A stretch of DNA of 64,000 bases from Stenotrophomonas maltophilia (GCF_023518235.1 NZ_CP090423.1:2790001-2854000), one strand, 5' to 3'; shown: positions 24,642 to 34,158, counted from the stretch's first letter. Program-made: numbers and translations. Notes: a model not told the origin generated them from the letters alone.

Positions 24642-26483
24642 ATGAAGCTGCAGTCCCGAATGCTGTCCTTGGCCGTGCTGGCCGCCCTGCCCGCGCTGGC
24701 CCATGCCAACCAGGACACCACCGCGCTTGACCAGATCCTGGTCACTGCCACCCGCACCCCGATCGCCCTGCAGGACAGCATCGCGCCAGCGCAGGTGATC
24801 GACCGTGCGCAGATCGAATCCAGCCAGGCCACTTCGCTGCAGGAGCTGCTACGCGGCCGTGCCGGCATCAACCTGACCAACGCCGGCGGCCTCGGCAAGC
24901 AGAGTTCGCTGTTCCTGCGTGGCACCAACTCCGGCCACACCGTGGTGCTGGTCGATGGCGTGCGCATCAACAGCGCCGACCTCGGCCTGGCCATGTACCA
25001 GGACCTGCCGCTGGCGCAGATCGAGCGCGTGGAAATCGTCCGTGGTCCGCAGTCGAGTCTGTACGGCGCCGATGCCATCGGTGGCGTGATCCAGATCTTC
25101 ACCCGTCGCAACCAGGGTGACTTCGCCCCGCACTTCCAGCTCGGTGGCGGCAGCAACGGCCTGCGCGAGGCCAGCGGTGGCATCGGCGGCGGCACCGAGC
25201 GCGGCTGGTTCGGCGCCGACATCGCCTACCAGCATTCCGATGGCATTGATGCCTGCCGTGGCTCGGCCACGCTGTTCACCGGCTGCTTCGCCGACGAGCC
25301 TGACCGCGACGGCTACCGCAACCTGTCCAAGAGCCTGCGCGGCGGCTACACCTTCAACGAGCAGTGGAACGTGGAAGGCAGCGCGTTGCGCGCCGATGGC
25401 AACAACCATTACGACGGCTACTACAACTACTCCGAAACCCGCCAGCAGGTGCTGGCCGGCAAGGTGCGCTACACCCCGTCCGAGCGCGTGGCCGTCACCG
25501 CCAACCTCGGACGCAGCGACAACGAATCGGACAACTTCGGCGCCTTCGATGTGCGTGGCAGCGCGCAGACCCACCGCGACAGCGCTTCGCTGCAGGGTGA
25601 TTTCGGCGTGGCCGAGGGCCAGCTGCTGAGCGCCGGCGTCGACTGGAGCGAAGACAACCTGGACGGCAGCAGCGCCGGTTACCTCGTCGACAGCCGCCGC
25701 AACACCGGCGTGTTCGTGCAGTACCAGGGCCGCTTCGGCCGCCACCAGCTGCAGGCCAGCGCGCGTAACGACGACAACCAGCAGTTCGGCAACCACGCCA
25801 CCGGCAGCGTCGGCTGGGCGATGGAGCTGGGCCACGGCCTGCGCCTCAACGCCAGCTACGGCACCGCCTTCAAGGCACCGACCTTCAGCGACCTGTACGA
25901 CCCATGGAGCGGCGTGCCGACCCTGGATCCGGAGAAGTCCAAAAGCGCCAATCTGGGCGTTTCGCAGCAGGGCCAGGGCTGGCACTGGGGCCTGGACGTG
26001 TACGAAACGCGTATCGACGACCTGATCACCTACGATGCCGCGACGTTCCGGATGCAACAGGTGGAGAAGGCGCGCATCCGCGGCGCCGAACTGACCGGTG
26101 GCGCGCTGCTGGCCGGCTTCGACATCACTGCGCAGCTGAGCTACACCGACCCGCGCAACCGCACCGGGGACAGTGCCCAGTTCGACAACTGGCTGCCGCG
26201 CCGCGCGCAGCAGACCGCTCGCCTGGACATCGACCGTCGCTTCGGTGATTTCCGCGCCGGGGCGACCGTGCAGGGTGCCGGCAAGCGCTATGACGATGCC
26301 GCCAACACGGTGAAGGTCGGCGGCTACGGCACGCTGGACCTGCGCGCCGAGTACGCATTGACACCATCGTGGTCGCTACTGGCGCGCGCGGCCAACGTGT
26401 TCGACCGCAGGTACGAGACGGTGGCGTGGTTCAACCAGCCCGGCCGCGAGTACCAGCTGAGCGTGCGTTACCAGCCGAGGTAG
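24642..26483 (+). CDS. btuB: TonB-dependent vitamin B12 receptor BtuB
   Basis: A 613-residue outer-membrane cobalamin receptor. A signal peptide ends near AHA (about residue 22). The TonB box follows (DQILVTATR), then the plug (LLRGRAGINLTNAGG, RGTNSGHTVVLVDGVRINS, GPQSSLYGADAIGGVIQIFTRR) and a beta-barrel ending in an aromatic-rich strand (QLSVRYQPR; the last residue is Arg rather than Phe). The ATG at 24642 has CTGGAG upstream. The cobalamin riboswitch in its leader gives direct support for the substrate: high B12 should repress it. The TAG stop lies within the GTAG of a SMAG repeat. Confidence 0.96.
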   Translation: MKLQSRMLSLAVLAALPALAHANQDTTALDQILVTATRTPIALQDSIAPAQVIDRAQIESSQATSLQELLRGRAGINLTNAGGLGKQSSLFLRGTNSGHTVVLVDGVRINSADLGLAMYQDLPLAQIERVEIVRGPQSSLYGADAIGGVIQIFTRRNQGDFAPHFQLGGGSNGLREASGGIGGGTERGWFGADIAYQHSDGIDACRGSATLFTGCFADEPDRDGYRNLSKSLRGGYTFNEQWNVEGSALRADGNNHYDGYYNYSETRQQVLAGKVRYTPSERVAVTANLGRSDNESDNFGAFDVRGSAQTHRDSASLQGDFGVAEGQLLSAGVDWSEDNLDGSSAGYLVDSRRNTGVFVQYQGRFGRHQLQASARNDDNQQFGNHATGSVGWAMELGHGLRLNASYGTAFKAPTFSDLYDPWSGVPTLDPEKSKSANLGVSQQGQGWHWGLDVYETRIDDLITYDAATFRMQQVEKARIRGAELTGGALLAGFDITAQLSYTDPRNRTGDSAQFDNWLPRRAQQTARLDIDRRFGDFRAGATVQGAGKRYDDAANTVKVGGYGTLDLRAEYALTPSWSLLARAANVFDRRYETVAWFNQPGREYQLSVRYQPR

Positions 26484-26556
26484 TGCCGGCCGCTGGCCGG
26501 CAACATCATGACCTTCGGCAACGCATTGCGGGGTGCCGGCCAGCGGCCGGCGCTAC
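26480..26556. repeat. SMAG repeat, inverted pair overlapping the btuB stop
   Basis: GTAG at 26480-26483 includes the btuB TAG. The inverted mate closes with CTAC at 26553-26556. It lies between convergent btuB and gph. Confidence 0.9.
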
Positions 26557-26606
26557 CCATTGGGTTGGCCCGGGTTACCGCCCGACGACCGGCGTTGTCC
26601 GTTGAA

Positions 26607-27296
26607 TCAACGCTGCAACCCCGGCAGTTCGCGCAGGTCATCGATCACCGCCACCGCATGCGCGGTGGCCAGATCCAGGCCGCGCGGATAGCCGTAGCGC
26701 ACCAGTGCGATCGGCATGCCGGCATCTTCGGCGGCGCGGTAATCGGTGAGCGAGTCACCGACCATCAGGCAGTCCTCCACCGGCAGCCCGAAGTGGGTGG
26801 CAATGTGGCGCAGCGGCTCGCCGCTGGGCTTGCGCTGTGGCAGAGAATCACCGCCCAGCACCAGCGCGAACGCATCGGCGATGCCCAGGTGCTGCAGCAG
26901 TGGCGGCACCAGGGCTTCGGGCTTGTTGGTGCAGATCGCCAGCGGCACGTCGCGGGCACGTAGCTGCGCCAGCGCCCCGGCCACGCCTTCGAACAGCTGC
27001 GGGCTGCGCAGCAGGCAGTCGCGGTAATGCACCATGAACACCGGCATCACAGCAGCAAGATCGACCTTGCGACCGGCTGCCTGCATGGCCTGTTCAACCA
27101 GCCGGCCCACGCCGTCGCCGATCCAGCCCAGCACGGTGGACTCGGGCACGCGCGCCACGCCGATCTGCTCCAGCGTGCGGTTCAGCGCTTCAGCGATATC
27201 GGCGGCGCTGTCCACCAGCGTGCCATCAAGGTCAAACACAACCAGCGGATAGGGATACGACAAGGGACGGCACCTGCACGACGTGGAGCCGTCCAT
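26607..27296 (-). CDS. gph: Phosphoglycolate phosphatase (HAD family)
   Basis: A 229-residue HAD phosphatase that hydrolyses 2-phosphoglycolate, a by-product of DNA repair. Motif I is VVFDLDGTLVDS, motif II is the Thr in ICTNKP, motif III the Lys in QRKPSGEP and motif IV GDSLTDYRAAEDAG. The start is uncertain. The ATG at 27294-27296 adds an unusual Cys-rich MDGSTSCRCR leader and has no close ribosome-binding site; a TTG at 27261-27263 would give MSYPYPLVVFDLDG, closer to the family norm. A methyltransferase gene lies just upstream on the same strand. Confidence 0.88.
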   Translation of the reverse strand: MDGSTSCRCRPLSYPYPLVVFDLDGTLVDSAADIAEALNRTLEQIGVARVPESTVLGWIGDGVGRLVEQAMQAAGRKVDLAAVMPVFMVHYRDCLLRSPQLFEGVAGALAQLRARDVPLAICTNKPEALVPPLLQHLGIADAFALVLGGDSLPQRKPSGEPLRHIATHFGLPVEDCLMVGDSLTDYRAAEDAGMPIALVRYGYPRGLDLATAHAVAVIDDLRELPGLQR

Positions 27297-27328
27297 TGTA
27301 CGCCGCCGGTTTTCCTGCCGGACCGGCC

Positions 27329-28120
27329 TCAACCGATGCGGCGCGCACGCGTGGCCAGGAAGGTGGGCAGATAGCGATCGATGAGGAAGCGTGGCTGCGG
27401 CTGCCAGTCTTCCAGGAAGCGATCGATGACGAAGCCGGCATCGAGCTGGCCGCCGAGCAGTTCGGTCAGGCTGTGGCCGAAGGTCAATGCATCGCCACGG
27501 GCCAGTTTCGCTTCGCGCTCGGCCGGCGCCAGGTCTTCCAGATCCGAGTAGGGAATGGCGTACTGCGGCCGGATCAGGCCCTGCGCATCCAGCTGCGGAT
27601 CGCGTGCACCGACAAACAGCACCGGGTTGTAGAAGCTGGCCATCAACAGGCCATCGCGGGCCAGCACGCGGTGGCACTCGTTCCACACCGGGCGCACGTC
27701 GGGCACGTACAGATTGGAGATCGGCTGGAACACCACATCGAAGCTGCCGCTGGCGAAGGCGTGCAGATCGCGCATGTCGCCCTGCACGGTGCGCAGCTGC
27801 AGGCCATCGCGCGCGGCCACCGCACGGTCCTGTTCCAGCTGCCCATCGGAAAGGTCGAACACGGTGACCTCGGCACCGGCCGCCGCCAGTACCGGCGCCT
27901 GCTGGCCGCCGCCCGAAGCCAGGCACAGGATGCGGCGGCCGCGCACATCACCCAGCCAGTCCAGCGGCAGCGCGCGCGGGGTCAGGTGCACCTGCCATCG
28001 ACCTTCGCGGGCGGCGGCGACGGTGGCGCTGTCCACGGGGCGCGACCATTCGCGCACCTCGCTGGCCTGGCGGTCCCAGGCAGCGCGGTTGTGGTCGATC
28101 AGGGCCTGTCCATGGTTCAT
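27329..28120 (-). CDS. Class I SAM-dependent methyltransferase
   Basis: A 263-residue methyltransferase. The SAM-binding motif I is ILCLASGGGQQAPVLAAAGAEVTVFD (starting at about residue 63), followed by GDMRDLHAF and SFDVVFQPISNLYV. The acceptor cannot be told. The ATG at 28118-28120 has AAGGAG seven bases upstream and overlaps the TGA of the LysR gene by four bases, so the two are co-translated. A longer reading frame upstream is the shadow of that LysR gene. Confidence 0.85.
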   Translation of the reverse strand: MNHGQALIDHNRAAWDRQASEVREWSRPVDSATVAAAREGRWQVHLTPRALPLDWLGDVRGRRILCLASGGGQQAPVLAAAGAEVTVFDLSDGQLEQDRAVAARDGLQLRTVQGDMRDLHAFASGSFDVVFQPISNLYVPDVRPVWNECHRVLARDGLLMASFYNPVLFVGARDPQLDAQGLIRPQYAIPYSDLEDLAPAEREAKLARGDALTFGHSLTELLGGQLDAGFVIDRFLEDWQPQPRFLIDRYLPTFLATRARRIG

Positions 28121-29046
28121 GCGTTCTCCTTGCCCGGTGGGCGCCAATCCAGATCCTGGAAGGACGGGCTGGCGAAGCATTCGGCCAGGAAGTCCAGGAA
28201 TCGCCGCATGATAACGGGCTGCTGGCGCCGCGATGCGTACACCGCATGAATGCCCAGCTCATCCAGACTGAACTCGGGCAACAGCTCGATCAGCTCGCCA
28301 CTGCGCAGCAGCGGCGCCACCTGGTAGGTCGGCAACATGGCGATGCCGGCGCCGGCACGCACCGCTTCCAGCAACAGCGACGCCTCGTTGGCGCTGATGT
28401 TGCCGCCCACCGCCACCGAGAGTGAGCGGCCATCGCGGTGCAGCTGCCACAGGCTCTTGCCCACGTAGTGATGGGTCAGGCAATTGTGCGCGGCCAGATG
28501 CTCAGGCGCAGTGGGAGTACCGTGCAGCTGCAGGTAGGCGGGAGTCGCGCACAGCACTGAGCGGCAGGTGGCCAGCCGTCGCGCGATCAGGCTCGGGTCG
28601 ATCTGGCGGGCGATGCGCACCGCCAGGTCCACCCGTTCCTCCACCAGGTTGACCGTGCGGTCGACCAGCAGCAGCTCGATGCGCGCCGCCGGATGCCGCG
28701 CGACGAAGCGGGCCACCGCACGCGCCAGATGGCTCTGTCCGAACGACACGCTGGCCGTCACCCGCAGCGTGCCGTGCGGCTCGGGATCGTCGCTGGCCAG
28801 TTCGCCCTGCAGCGCCTCGCCGATGGCCAGCATCTGCCGGAAGCGCGCCAGTGCCGCTTCGCCGGGACCGGTCAGGCTGATCCGCCGCGTGGTCCGGTGC
28901 AGCAGGCGCACGCCCAGCCAACCCTCGACCTCGGCCAGGTAGCGGGTGACCATCGCCCGCGACATGTCCAGCACCTCGGCAGCGGCGGTGAGGCTGCCGC
29001 GCTCGGCCACCTCGACGAACACGGTCATGGCGGTCAATCGGTCCAT
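28117..29046 (-). CDS. LysR-family transcriptional regulator
   Basis: A 309-residue regulator. The N-terminal helix-turn-helix (MDRLTAMTVFVEVAERGS, then LTAAAEVLDMSRAMVTRYLAEVE) is followed by a LysR substrate-binding domain (GTLRVTASVSFGQ, DLAVRI). AGGA precedes the ATG at 29044-29046 by ten bases. It is divergent from an NmrA-like oxidoreductase gene across 108 bp, the usual layout for a LysR protein and its target, and co-translated with the downstream methyltransferase. Confidence 0.92.
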   Translation of the reverse strand: MDRLTAMTVFVEVAERGSLTAAAEVLDMSRAMVTRYLAEVEGWLGVRLLHRTTRRISLTGPGEAALARFRQMLAIGEALQGELASDDPEPHGTLRVTASVSFGQSHLARAVARFVARHPAARIELLLVDRTVNLVEERVDLAVRIARQIDPSLIARRLATCRSVLCATPAYLQLHGTPTAPEHLAAHNCLTHHYVGKSLWQLHRDGRSLSVAVGGNISANEASLLLEAVRAGAGIAMLPTYQVAPLLRSGELIELLPEFSLDELGIHAVYASRRQQPVIMRRFLDFLAECFASPSFQDLDWRPPGKENA

Positions 29047-29154
29047 CTGCTCGATTCCTGCAACAAACAAGCGCGTTATACGCTGTTTTTCGAGCGACTG
29101 CAGCGGCCTAGAGTGAGCCCATTCCCACCCCACACCGCCCCACGGAGTCCTGCC

Positions 29155-29793
29155 ATGAAGATCGCCCTCGTTGGTTCCACCGGCAATATCGGCCGCCAGA
29201 TCGCCCGCCACGCGCTGGCCCACGGCCATCAACTCACCGTCATCGTGCGCAGCGCGCAGAACCTGCCGGCCGAACTGGCCGGCGCGCATCCGGTGATCGC
29301 CTCGCTGGATGACCAGGACGCCCTGGTGGCGGCCATCGCCGGCCACGACGTGCTGGCCAGCGCCTACGGCCCGCGCCCGGGTGATGACGTCGGCCGCGTC
29401 GGCGAAGTGGCCGCGCAGCTGGCTGCGGCCGCGCGCAAGGCCGGTGTGCCGCGCCTGGTGGTGGTCGGTGGCGCCGGCAGCCTGGAAGTCGCGCCGGGCG
29501 TGCAGCTGGTCGATACCCCGAACTTCCCTGAGGCCTACAAGCTGTACGCGCTGGCCCACCGCGAAGCGTTCAAGCGCCTGCAGGCGGTGGACGACCTGGA
29601 CTGGACCTTCTTCTCGCCGGCCGCTGAAATCGGCCCGGGCGAAGAACGAGGCCAGTACCGCGTGCAGCCCAAGGCCTTCCTGGCCGACGCCAGCGGCCAC
29701 AGCCGCATCAGCTACGCCGACTACGGCGCGGCGTTCGTGGCCGAGCTGGAGGCGCACCAGTACCCGAAGCAGATCATCACTGCCGCATATTGA
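29155..29793 (+). CDS. NAD(P)-binding NmrA/SDR-like protein
   Basis: A 212-residue atypical short-chain dehydrogenase. The Rossmann glycine motif is VGSTGNIGRQI at residues 6-16. The DLDWTFFSPAAEIGPGEERG and SRISYADYG segments match the NAD(P)H-binding/NmrA-like proteins often annotated as flavin reductase-like or epimerase-like. There is no classical YxxxK site. It is probably the regulated target of the divergent LysR gene. Substrate unknown. Confidence 0.88.
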   Translation: MKIALVGSTGNIGRQIARHALAHGHQLTVIVRSAQNLPAELAGAHPVIASLDDQDALVAAIAGHDVLASAYGPRPGDDVGRVGEVAAQLAAAARKAGVPRLVVVGGAGSLEVAPGVQLVDTPNFPEAYKLYALAHREAFKRLQAVDDLDWTFFSPAAEIGPGEERGQYRVQPKAFLADASGHSRISYADYGAAFVAELEAHQYPKQIITAAY

Positions 29794-29803
29794 TCATGCC
29801 GTC

Positions 29804-29930
29804 CGCCGGGCATGGCCCGGCGCTACCTACGTGTAGAGCCGGAGGCAACGGCAGGAGCCGTTGCCAACGTCGCTTGCGACGGCCCGTAGGGGGCCGGGCA
29901 AGGACGCCCGGCATAGCCCACGCTCGGCTC
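29804..29930. repeat. Stacked SMAG units, one interrupted by a 73-bp insertion
   Basis: A CGCCGGGCATGGCCCGGCG-CTAC unit occupies 29804-29826. GTAGAGCCG (29833-29841) and AGCCCACGCTCGGCTC (29915-29930) together make a normal SMAG monomer like the one at 19026, but are split by 29842-29914. The insert holds GGCAACGGC-AGGA-GCCGTTGCC, CGTCGC-TT-GCGACG and a GTAG-led GCCGGGC hairpin. Confidence 0.75.
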
Positions 29931-29954
29931 CCCATCCGATACAAGGAATTGCCC

Positions 29955-30866
29955 ATGCGCACCGCCGCCCTGCTGCTTCCCCTTGCCCTGGCCGCCAGTT
30001 TCGCCAGCACTCCGCTGCTGGCCGCCCCGGCGGCGCCGGCACCGGCCACGGCAGCGAAATCCCAGCTGCACCTGCAGACCTTCCATCCCGGCCCGCAGGC
30101 GATGTTCTCGGTGTCTTCGGTGCTGATCGAGGGCCGCCACGACGCGATCCTGGTCGATGCGCAGTTCGGTACCAGCGATGCGCGCAGGCTGGTGGATCTG
30201 ATCCGCGCCAGCGGCAAGCAGCTGACCACGATCTACATCAGCCACGGCGATCCGGACTACTACTTCGGTCTGGCCACCGTGCAGGACGCGTTCCCGCAGG
30301 CGCGCATCGTTGCCACCGCACAGACCGTCGCCCACATCCAGCAGACCCAGGCCGGCAAGCTGGCCTACTGGGGGCCGAAGATGGGCGCCGATGCACCCGC
30401 ACGCATCGTGCTGCCGCAGGTGCTCGACGGCGATGCCCTGCAGCTGGAAGGCCAGCGCCTGCCGCTGATCGGTCTGGACGGCCCGACCCCGGACCGCAGC
30501 GTGCTGTGGGTGCCCTCGCTGCGTGCGATCGTCGGCGGCATTCCGGTGGTGGCCGGTGAGCATGTGTGGATGGCCGATACGCAGACGCCGAAGTCGCACA
30601 CCGACTGGCTGCAGACGCTGCAACGCCTGCAGGCACTGAAGCCGAAGGTGGTGGTGCCGGGACATTACGCACCCGGTGCGGCGCTGGACGCCAGCGCGCT
30701 GCGCTTCACCGCCGACTACATCCGTGCCTTCGATGCCGAGACGGCCAAGGCCAGGGACAGTGCGGCACTGGTGAAGGCGATGCAGGCGCGCTACCCGACG
30801 CTGGCCGGCGAAGCATCGCTGGAGCTGAGCGCGAAGGTGGCCAAGGGCGAGATGCAGTGGCCATGA
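29955..30866 (+). CDS. Exported metallo-beta-lactamase-fold protein with atypical metal motif
   Basis: A 303-residue protein with a signal peptide (MRTAALLLPLALAASFAS to LLAAPA). The beta-lactamase fold is recognisable from SVLIEGRHDAILVDAQFG, ISHGDPDYYFG and VVVPGHY. The usual HxHxDH zinc motif reads HGDPDY: the second His is Asp and the last His is Tyr. An IVGGIPVV strand follows and the later His in PGHY is kept. It may bind one metal or act differently from lactonases. AAGGAATT precedes the ATG at 29955. No operon partner is evident. Confidence 0.82.
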   Translation: MRTAALLLPLALAASFASTPLLAAPAAPAPATAAKSQLHLQTFHPGPQAMFSVSSVLIEGRHDAILVDAQFGTSDARRLVDLIRASGKQLTTIYISHGDPDYYFGLATVQDAFPQARIVATAQTVAHIQQTQAGKLAYWGPKMGADAPARIVLPQVLDGDALQLEGQRLPLIGLDGPTPDRSVLWVPSLRAIVGGIPVVAGEHVWMADTQTPKSHTDWLQTLQRLQALKPKVVVPGHYAPGAALDASALRFTADYIRAFDAETAKARDSAALVKAMQARYPTLAGEASLELSAKVAKGEMQWP

Positions 30867-30884
30867 GGTAGGGAGTTTTCTATT

Positions 30885-31062
30885 GCAGGGCTGCGCCCTG
30901 CACCTGCTCAATGCAACGGCCACAGCCGAAGCAACAGCAACAGCTGGCTATCCGTGGGATGGCGAGGTGGATCCGGTTGCGGGGGACGCCGTGAATCCGT
31001 CCATGGAGGCTCGGTCGCGCCATCCATGGCGCTCACGCCCCCGCAACCGGACCCACCCCGCC
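30885..31062 (+). repeat. Composite hairpin repeat, copy D
   Basis: A small hairpin GCAGGGC-TGC-GCCCTGC (30885-30901) is followed by a CAACAGCAACAG tract. Then 30961-30985 pairs with 31038-31062 (25 bp, two mismatches on this strand that become G-U wobbles on the other). The core 30986-31037 is 52 nt and has the TCCG-TCCA-TGGA hairpin and the GCGCCAT-CC-ATGGCGC hairpin. A separate GTGTCGACC-TT-GGTCGACAC hairpin lies at 31113-31132. Confidence 0.82.
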
Positions 31063-31137
31063 TTCGACAGATCTCCGCAATCTGTCTGGATGGCATGGCC
31101 TGCTCTTGGTGGGTGTCGACCTTGGTCGACACATAGA

Positions 31138-32232
31138 TCAGCTTCGCGGGGAATCGTTGGGTTCGTGCTCGAACAATTCCCCCTGCACCACCGGTTCCTT
31201 TTCGCGGAAACCACCCAGGCCCACGCCAACCAGGCGGTAACGGGTATCGGCCGGCAGGTCCACGCGCGCGCGCAGTGCCAAGGCGATATCACGCAGCTCC
31301 TGTTCCGATTCGGGTGGGCGCTCGGGGGTGAAGCTGCGGGTGAGGATGCGGAACTGCGCGGTCTTCAGTTTCAGCACCACGGTGTGGCCGATGCGCTCGG
31401 TCTTGCGGGTGGCCTTCCAGGTCTTTTCGGCCAGCTGCACGATGGCCTCGCCCAGATCTTCCAGCAGCAGGTCCTCGGCAAAAGTATCTTCGGAGGAAAT
31501 CGACTGCACCTGCTGGTCCGGTTCCACCGGGCGCTCGTCGATCCCGCGTGCGCGGTTGTACAGGCTGCGGCCGAAGCTGCCGAAGGCCTCTTCCAGATCG
31601 ATCAGTGCCCATTGCCGCAGGTCGCCACAGGTGACGATGCCGCGCGCGGCCAGCTTGCCTTCCATCACCTTGCCCACGCCCGGCACGCGGTTCACCGGCA
31701 GTGGTGCCAGGAACGCATCCACCCGCTGCGGCGGAATCACGAACTGGCCATCGGGCTTGCGCCAGTCCGAGGCGATCTTGGCCAGGAACTTGTTCGGTGC
31801 AATCCCGGCTGAAGCAGTCAGGTTCGTTTCCTCGCGGATCTGCGCGCGGATGGTGCGGGCGATCTCGGTGGCCAGTTCGATGCCGCTCTTCGGTTCGGTC
31901 ACATCCAGGTAGGCCTCGTCCAGCGACAGCGGCTCGACCAGGTCGGTATGGCGCAGGAAGATCGCCCGCACCTGCTGTGACACCGCCTTGTAACGTGCGA
32001 AGTCGGGCGGCACGAAGATCGCGTCCGGGCACAGGCGTTCAGCGCGCACCGCAGGCATCGCCGAACGCACGCCGAACACCCGCGCCTCGTACGACGCCGC
32101 GCAGACCACTGAACGCGCGCCGCGCCAGGCCACCACCACCGGCCTGCCGCGCAGCGAGGAATCGTCGCGCTGCTCCACCGACGCGTAGAACGCGTCCATG
32201 TCGACGTGGATGATCTTGCGCAGTCGGGTCAT
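31138..32232 (-). CDS. dinB: DNA polymerase IV (Y-family)
   Basis: A 364-residue error-prone translesion polymerase. HVDMDAFYASVEQRD at the N-terminus supplies the first catalytic acid, SLDEAYLDVT the others, and SAGIAPNKFLAKIASDWRKP and RVPGVGKV are conserved. QGELF near the C-terminus looks like a sliding-clamp binding motif. I start at ATG 32230-32232 (MTRLRKIIHVDMD), since the upstream extension is not family-like. The ribosome-binding site is poor. Divergent from fabA. I see no clear LexA box in front of it. Confidence 0.94.
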   Translation of the reverse strand: MTRLRKIIHVDMDAFYASVEQRDDSSLRGRPVVVAWRGARSVVCAASYEARVFGVRSAMPAVRAERLCPDAIFVPPDFARYKAVSQQVRAIFLRHTDLVEPLSLDEAYLDVTEPKSGIELATEIARTIRAQIREETNLTASAGIAPNKFLAKIASDWRKPDGQFVIPPQRVDAFLAPLPVNRVPGVGKVMEGKLAARGIVTCGDLRQWALIDLEEAFGSFGRSLYNRARGIDERPVEPDQQVQSISSEDTFAEDLLLEDLGEAIVQLAEKTWKATRKTERIGHTVVLKLKTAQFRILTRSFTPERPPESEQELRDIALALRARVDLPADTRYRLVGVGLGGFREKEPVVQGELFEHEPNDSPRS

Positions 32233-32423
32233 GTCAGGTGGAAGAGCCGGGGGCAGGCGGTGCGGGCCACACGCCGAAGTATGGTCGTTGCACATCAACA
32301 GGATGCGCGTATTCCCTTGAAAACACTACGGTCGCGTACGGTTGAAATGTTTGCTCGGCGCAGTTTCCACGGGCATCCTCGAGCGCTTGTTTCCCTGTTT
32401 CCCCGCTTCCAGGATTGTGCTTC

Positions 32424-32939
32424 ATGACCCGTCTCCACGCGTTCAACCGCGAACAGCTGCTGGCCAGCGCACGCGGTGAACTGTTCGGCACCGCTGCCGG
32501 CCGTTTGCCCAACGACCCGATGCTGATGTTCGACCGCATCACCGAAATCCGCGAGGACGGCGGACCGCATGGCAAGGGCATGGTACGCGCCGAACTGGAT
32601 ATCCGCCCGGACCTGTGGTTCTTCGGCTGCCATTTCATCGGCGACCCGGTAATGCCCGGCTGCCTGGGCCTGGATGCCATGTGGCAGCTGACCGGCTTCT
32701 ACCTGACCTGGCTGGGCGCGCCCGGCAAGGGCCGCGCGCTCGGCTGTGGCGAGGTGAAGTTCACCGGCCAGGTGCTGCCGGAGGCCAAGCTTGTGCGCTA
32801 CGAGATCGACATCAGCCGGGTGATCAACCGCAAGCTGGTGATGGCCCAGTCCGACGCCCGGATGTACGTGGATGATCGCGAAATCTACAGCGCCCGCGAC
32901 CTGCGCGTGGGCCTGTTCACCGAAACCGGGAGCTTCTGA
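32424..32939 (+). CDS. fabA: 3-hydroxydecanoyl-ACP dehydratase/isomerase FabA
   Basis: A 171-residue enzyme that makes trans-2- and cis-3-decenoyl-ACP, the branch point of anaerobic unsaturated fatty-acid synthesis. The hot-dog signature is intact: catalytic His in [17 protein letters not shown] (about residue 71) and the Asp in [11 protein letters not shown] (about 85). The ATG at 32424 has AGGA upstream. Its TGA overlaps the fabB ATG by one base (TGATG), the classical fabAB operon. Confidence 0.96.
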   Translation: MTRLHAFNREQLLASARGELFGTAAGRLPNDPMLMFDRITEIREDGGPHGKGMVRAELDIRPDLWFFGCHFIGDPVMPGCLGLDAMWQLTGFYLTWLGAPGKGRALGCGEVKFTGQVLPEAKLVRYEIDISRVINRKLVMAQSDARMYVDDREIYSARDLRVGLFTETGSF

Positions 32940-34147
32940 TGCGTCGCGTCGTCATCACCGGCATGGGCATCACGTCCTGCCTCGGCAATGATCTGGATAC
33001 GGTCTCCAGCGCGCTGCGCGAAGGCCGCTCGGGCATCACCGCACTGGCCGACCATGCCGAGGCCGGCCTGCGCAGCCAGGTGGGTGGTCGTGTCGACCTC
33101 GAACTGGAGGCACTGATCGACCGCAAGCAGAAGCGCTTCATGAGCGATGCGGCGGCCTTCGCCTATCTGGCCATGCGCGATGCCATCGCCGATGCCGGGC
33201 TCAGCGCCGAGCAGGTCAGCAGCCTTCGTACCGGCCTGATCGCCGGCTCCGGCGGTGGTTCCAGCGAATGGCAGATCGGTGCGGTTGATCTGCTGCGCGA
33301 GCGCGGGGTGCGCAAGGTCGGCCCGTACATGGTGCCGCGCACGATGTGCTCCACGGTCTCGGCCTGCCTGGCCACCGCCTATCAGATCAAGGGCGTCAGC
33401 TACTCGCTTTCGGCCGCCTGCGCGACCTCGGCGCACTGCATCGGCGCGGCCGCGGACATGATCCGTCACGGCGCGCAGGACATCATGTTCGCCGGTGGCG
33501 GCGAAGACCTGCACTGGTCGATGAGCGTGATGTTCGATGCGATGGGCGCGCTGTCGACCAGCTTCAACGACACCCCGGCCAGCGCCTCGCGCCCCTATGA
33601 CAAGGACCGCGACGGCTTCGTCATCGCCGGTGGCGGCGGCATGCTGGTGCTGGAGGATTACGACCACGCCGTTGCACGCGGTGCACACATCCATGCCGAG
33701 CTGATCGGCTATGGCGTCACCTCCGACGGTGCCGACATGGTGGCGCCGTCCGGCGAAGGCGCGGTGCGCTGCATGAAGATGGCACTGCAGGGTGTCGATC
33801 GCCCGCTGGACTACCTCAACACCCACGGCACCTCGACCCCGCTGGGCGATGTCACCGAGCTCAACGCGATCCGCGAAGTGTTCGGCGATGCGGTGCCGCC
33901 GTTGTCTTCGACCAAGGCGTTGTCCGGCCACTCCTTGGGTGCGGCCAGCGTGCACGAGGCGATCTACTGCCTGCTGATGATGCGCGATGGCTTCGTCGCC
34001 GGTTCGGCCAACATCGGCGAGCTGGACCCGAAGGTGGAGAGCTTCCCGATCCTGCGTGAGAGCCGCGAGCAGAAGCTGGACACGGTGATGTCCAACAGCT
34101 TCGGTTTCGGTGGCACCAACGCGGCACTGGTGTTCGGGCGGGTGTGA
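32939..34147 (+). CDS. fabB: 3-oxoacyl-ACP synthase I FabB
   Basis: A 402-residue condensing enzyme that elongates the cis-3-decenoyl-ACP made by FabA. The active-site Cys is in [12 protein letters not shown], the two His in [11 protein letters not shown] and SGHSLGAAS, and the C-terminal glycine loop is [12 protein letters not shown]. Length is normal. It is translationally coupled to fabA. Two small REP-like hairpins follow the stop. Confidence 0.96.
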   Translation: MRRVVITGMGITSCLGNDLDTVSSALREGRSGITALADHAEAGLRSQVGGRVDLELEALIDRKQKRFMSDAAAFAYLAMRDAIADAGLSAEQVSSLRTGLIAGSGGGSSEWQIGAVDLLRERGVRKVGPYMVPRTMCSTVSACLATAYQIKGVSYSLSAACATSAHCIGAAADMIRHGAQDIMFAGGGEDLHWSMSVMFDAMGALSTSFNDTPASASRPYDKDRDGFVIAGGGGMLVLEDYDHAVARGAHIHAELIGYGVTSDGADMVAPSGEGAVRCMKMALQGVDRPLDYLNTHGTSTPLGDVTELNAIREVFGDAVPPLSSTKALSGHSLGAASVHEAIYCLLMMRDGFVAGSANIGELDPKVESFPILRESREQKLDTVMSNSFGFGGTNAALVFGRV

Positions 34148-34158
34148 TGAGGGCAGGG

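Noticed and set aside
18990..29930. Many similar short repeats as a possible CRISPR array
   Set aside because: They are palindromic SMAG/REP units dispersed singly or in inverted pairs between genes, with no regular direct repeats, spacers or cas genes.
32320..32345. ACGGT direct repeat before fabA as a possible fatty-acid regulator site
   Set aside because: It is not palindromic and does not resemble FabR or DesT sites. Two short repeats in 20 bp are weak evidence.
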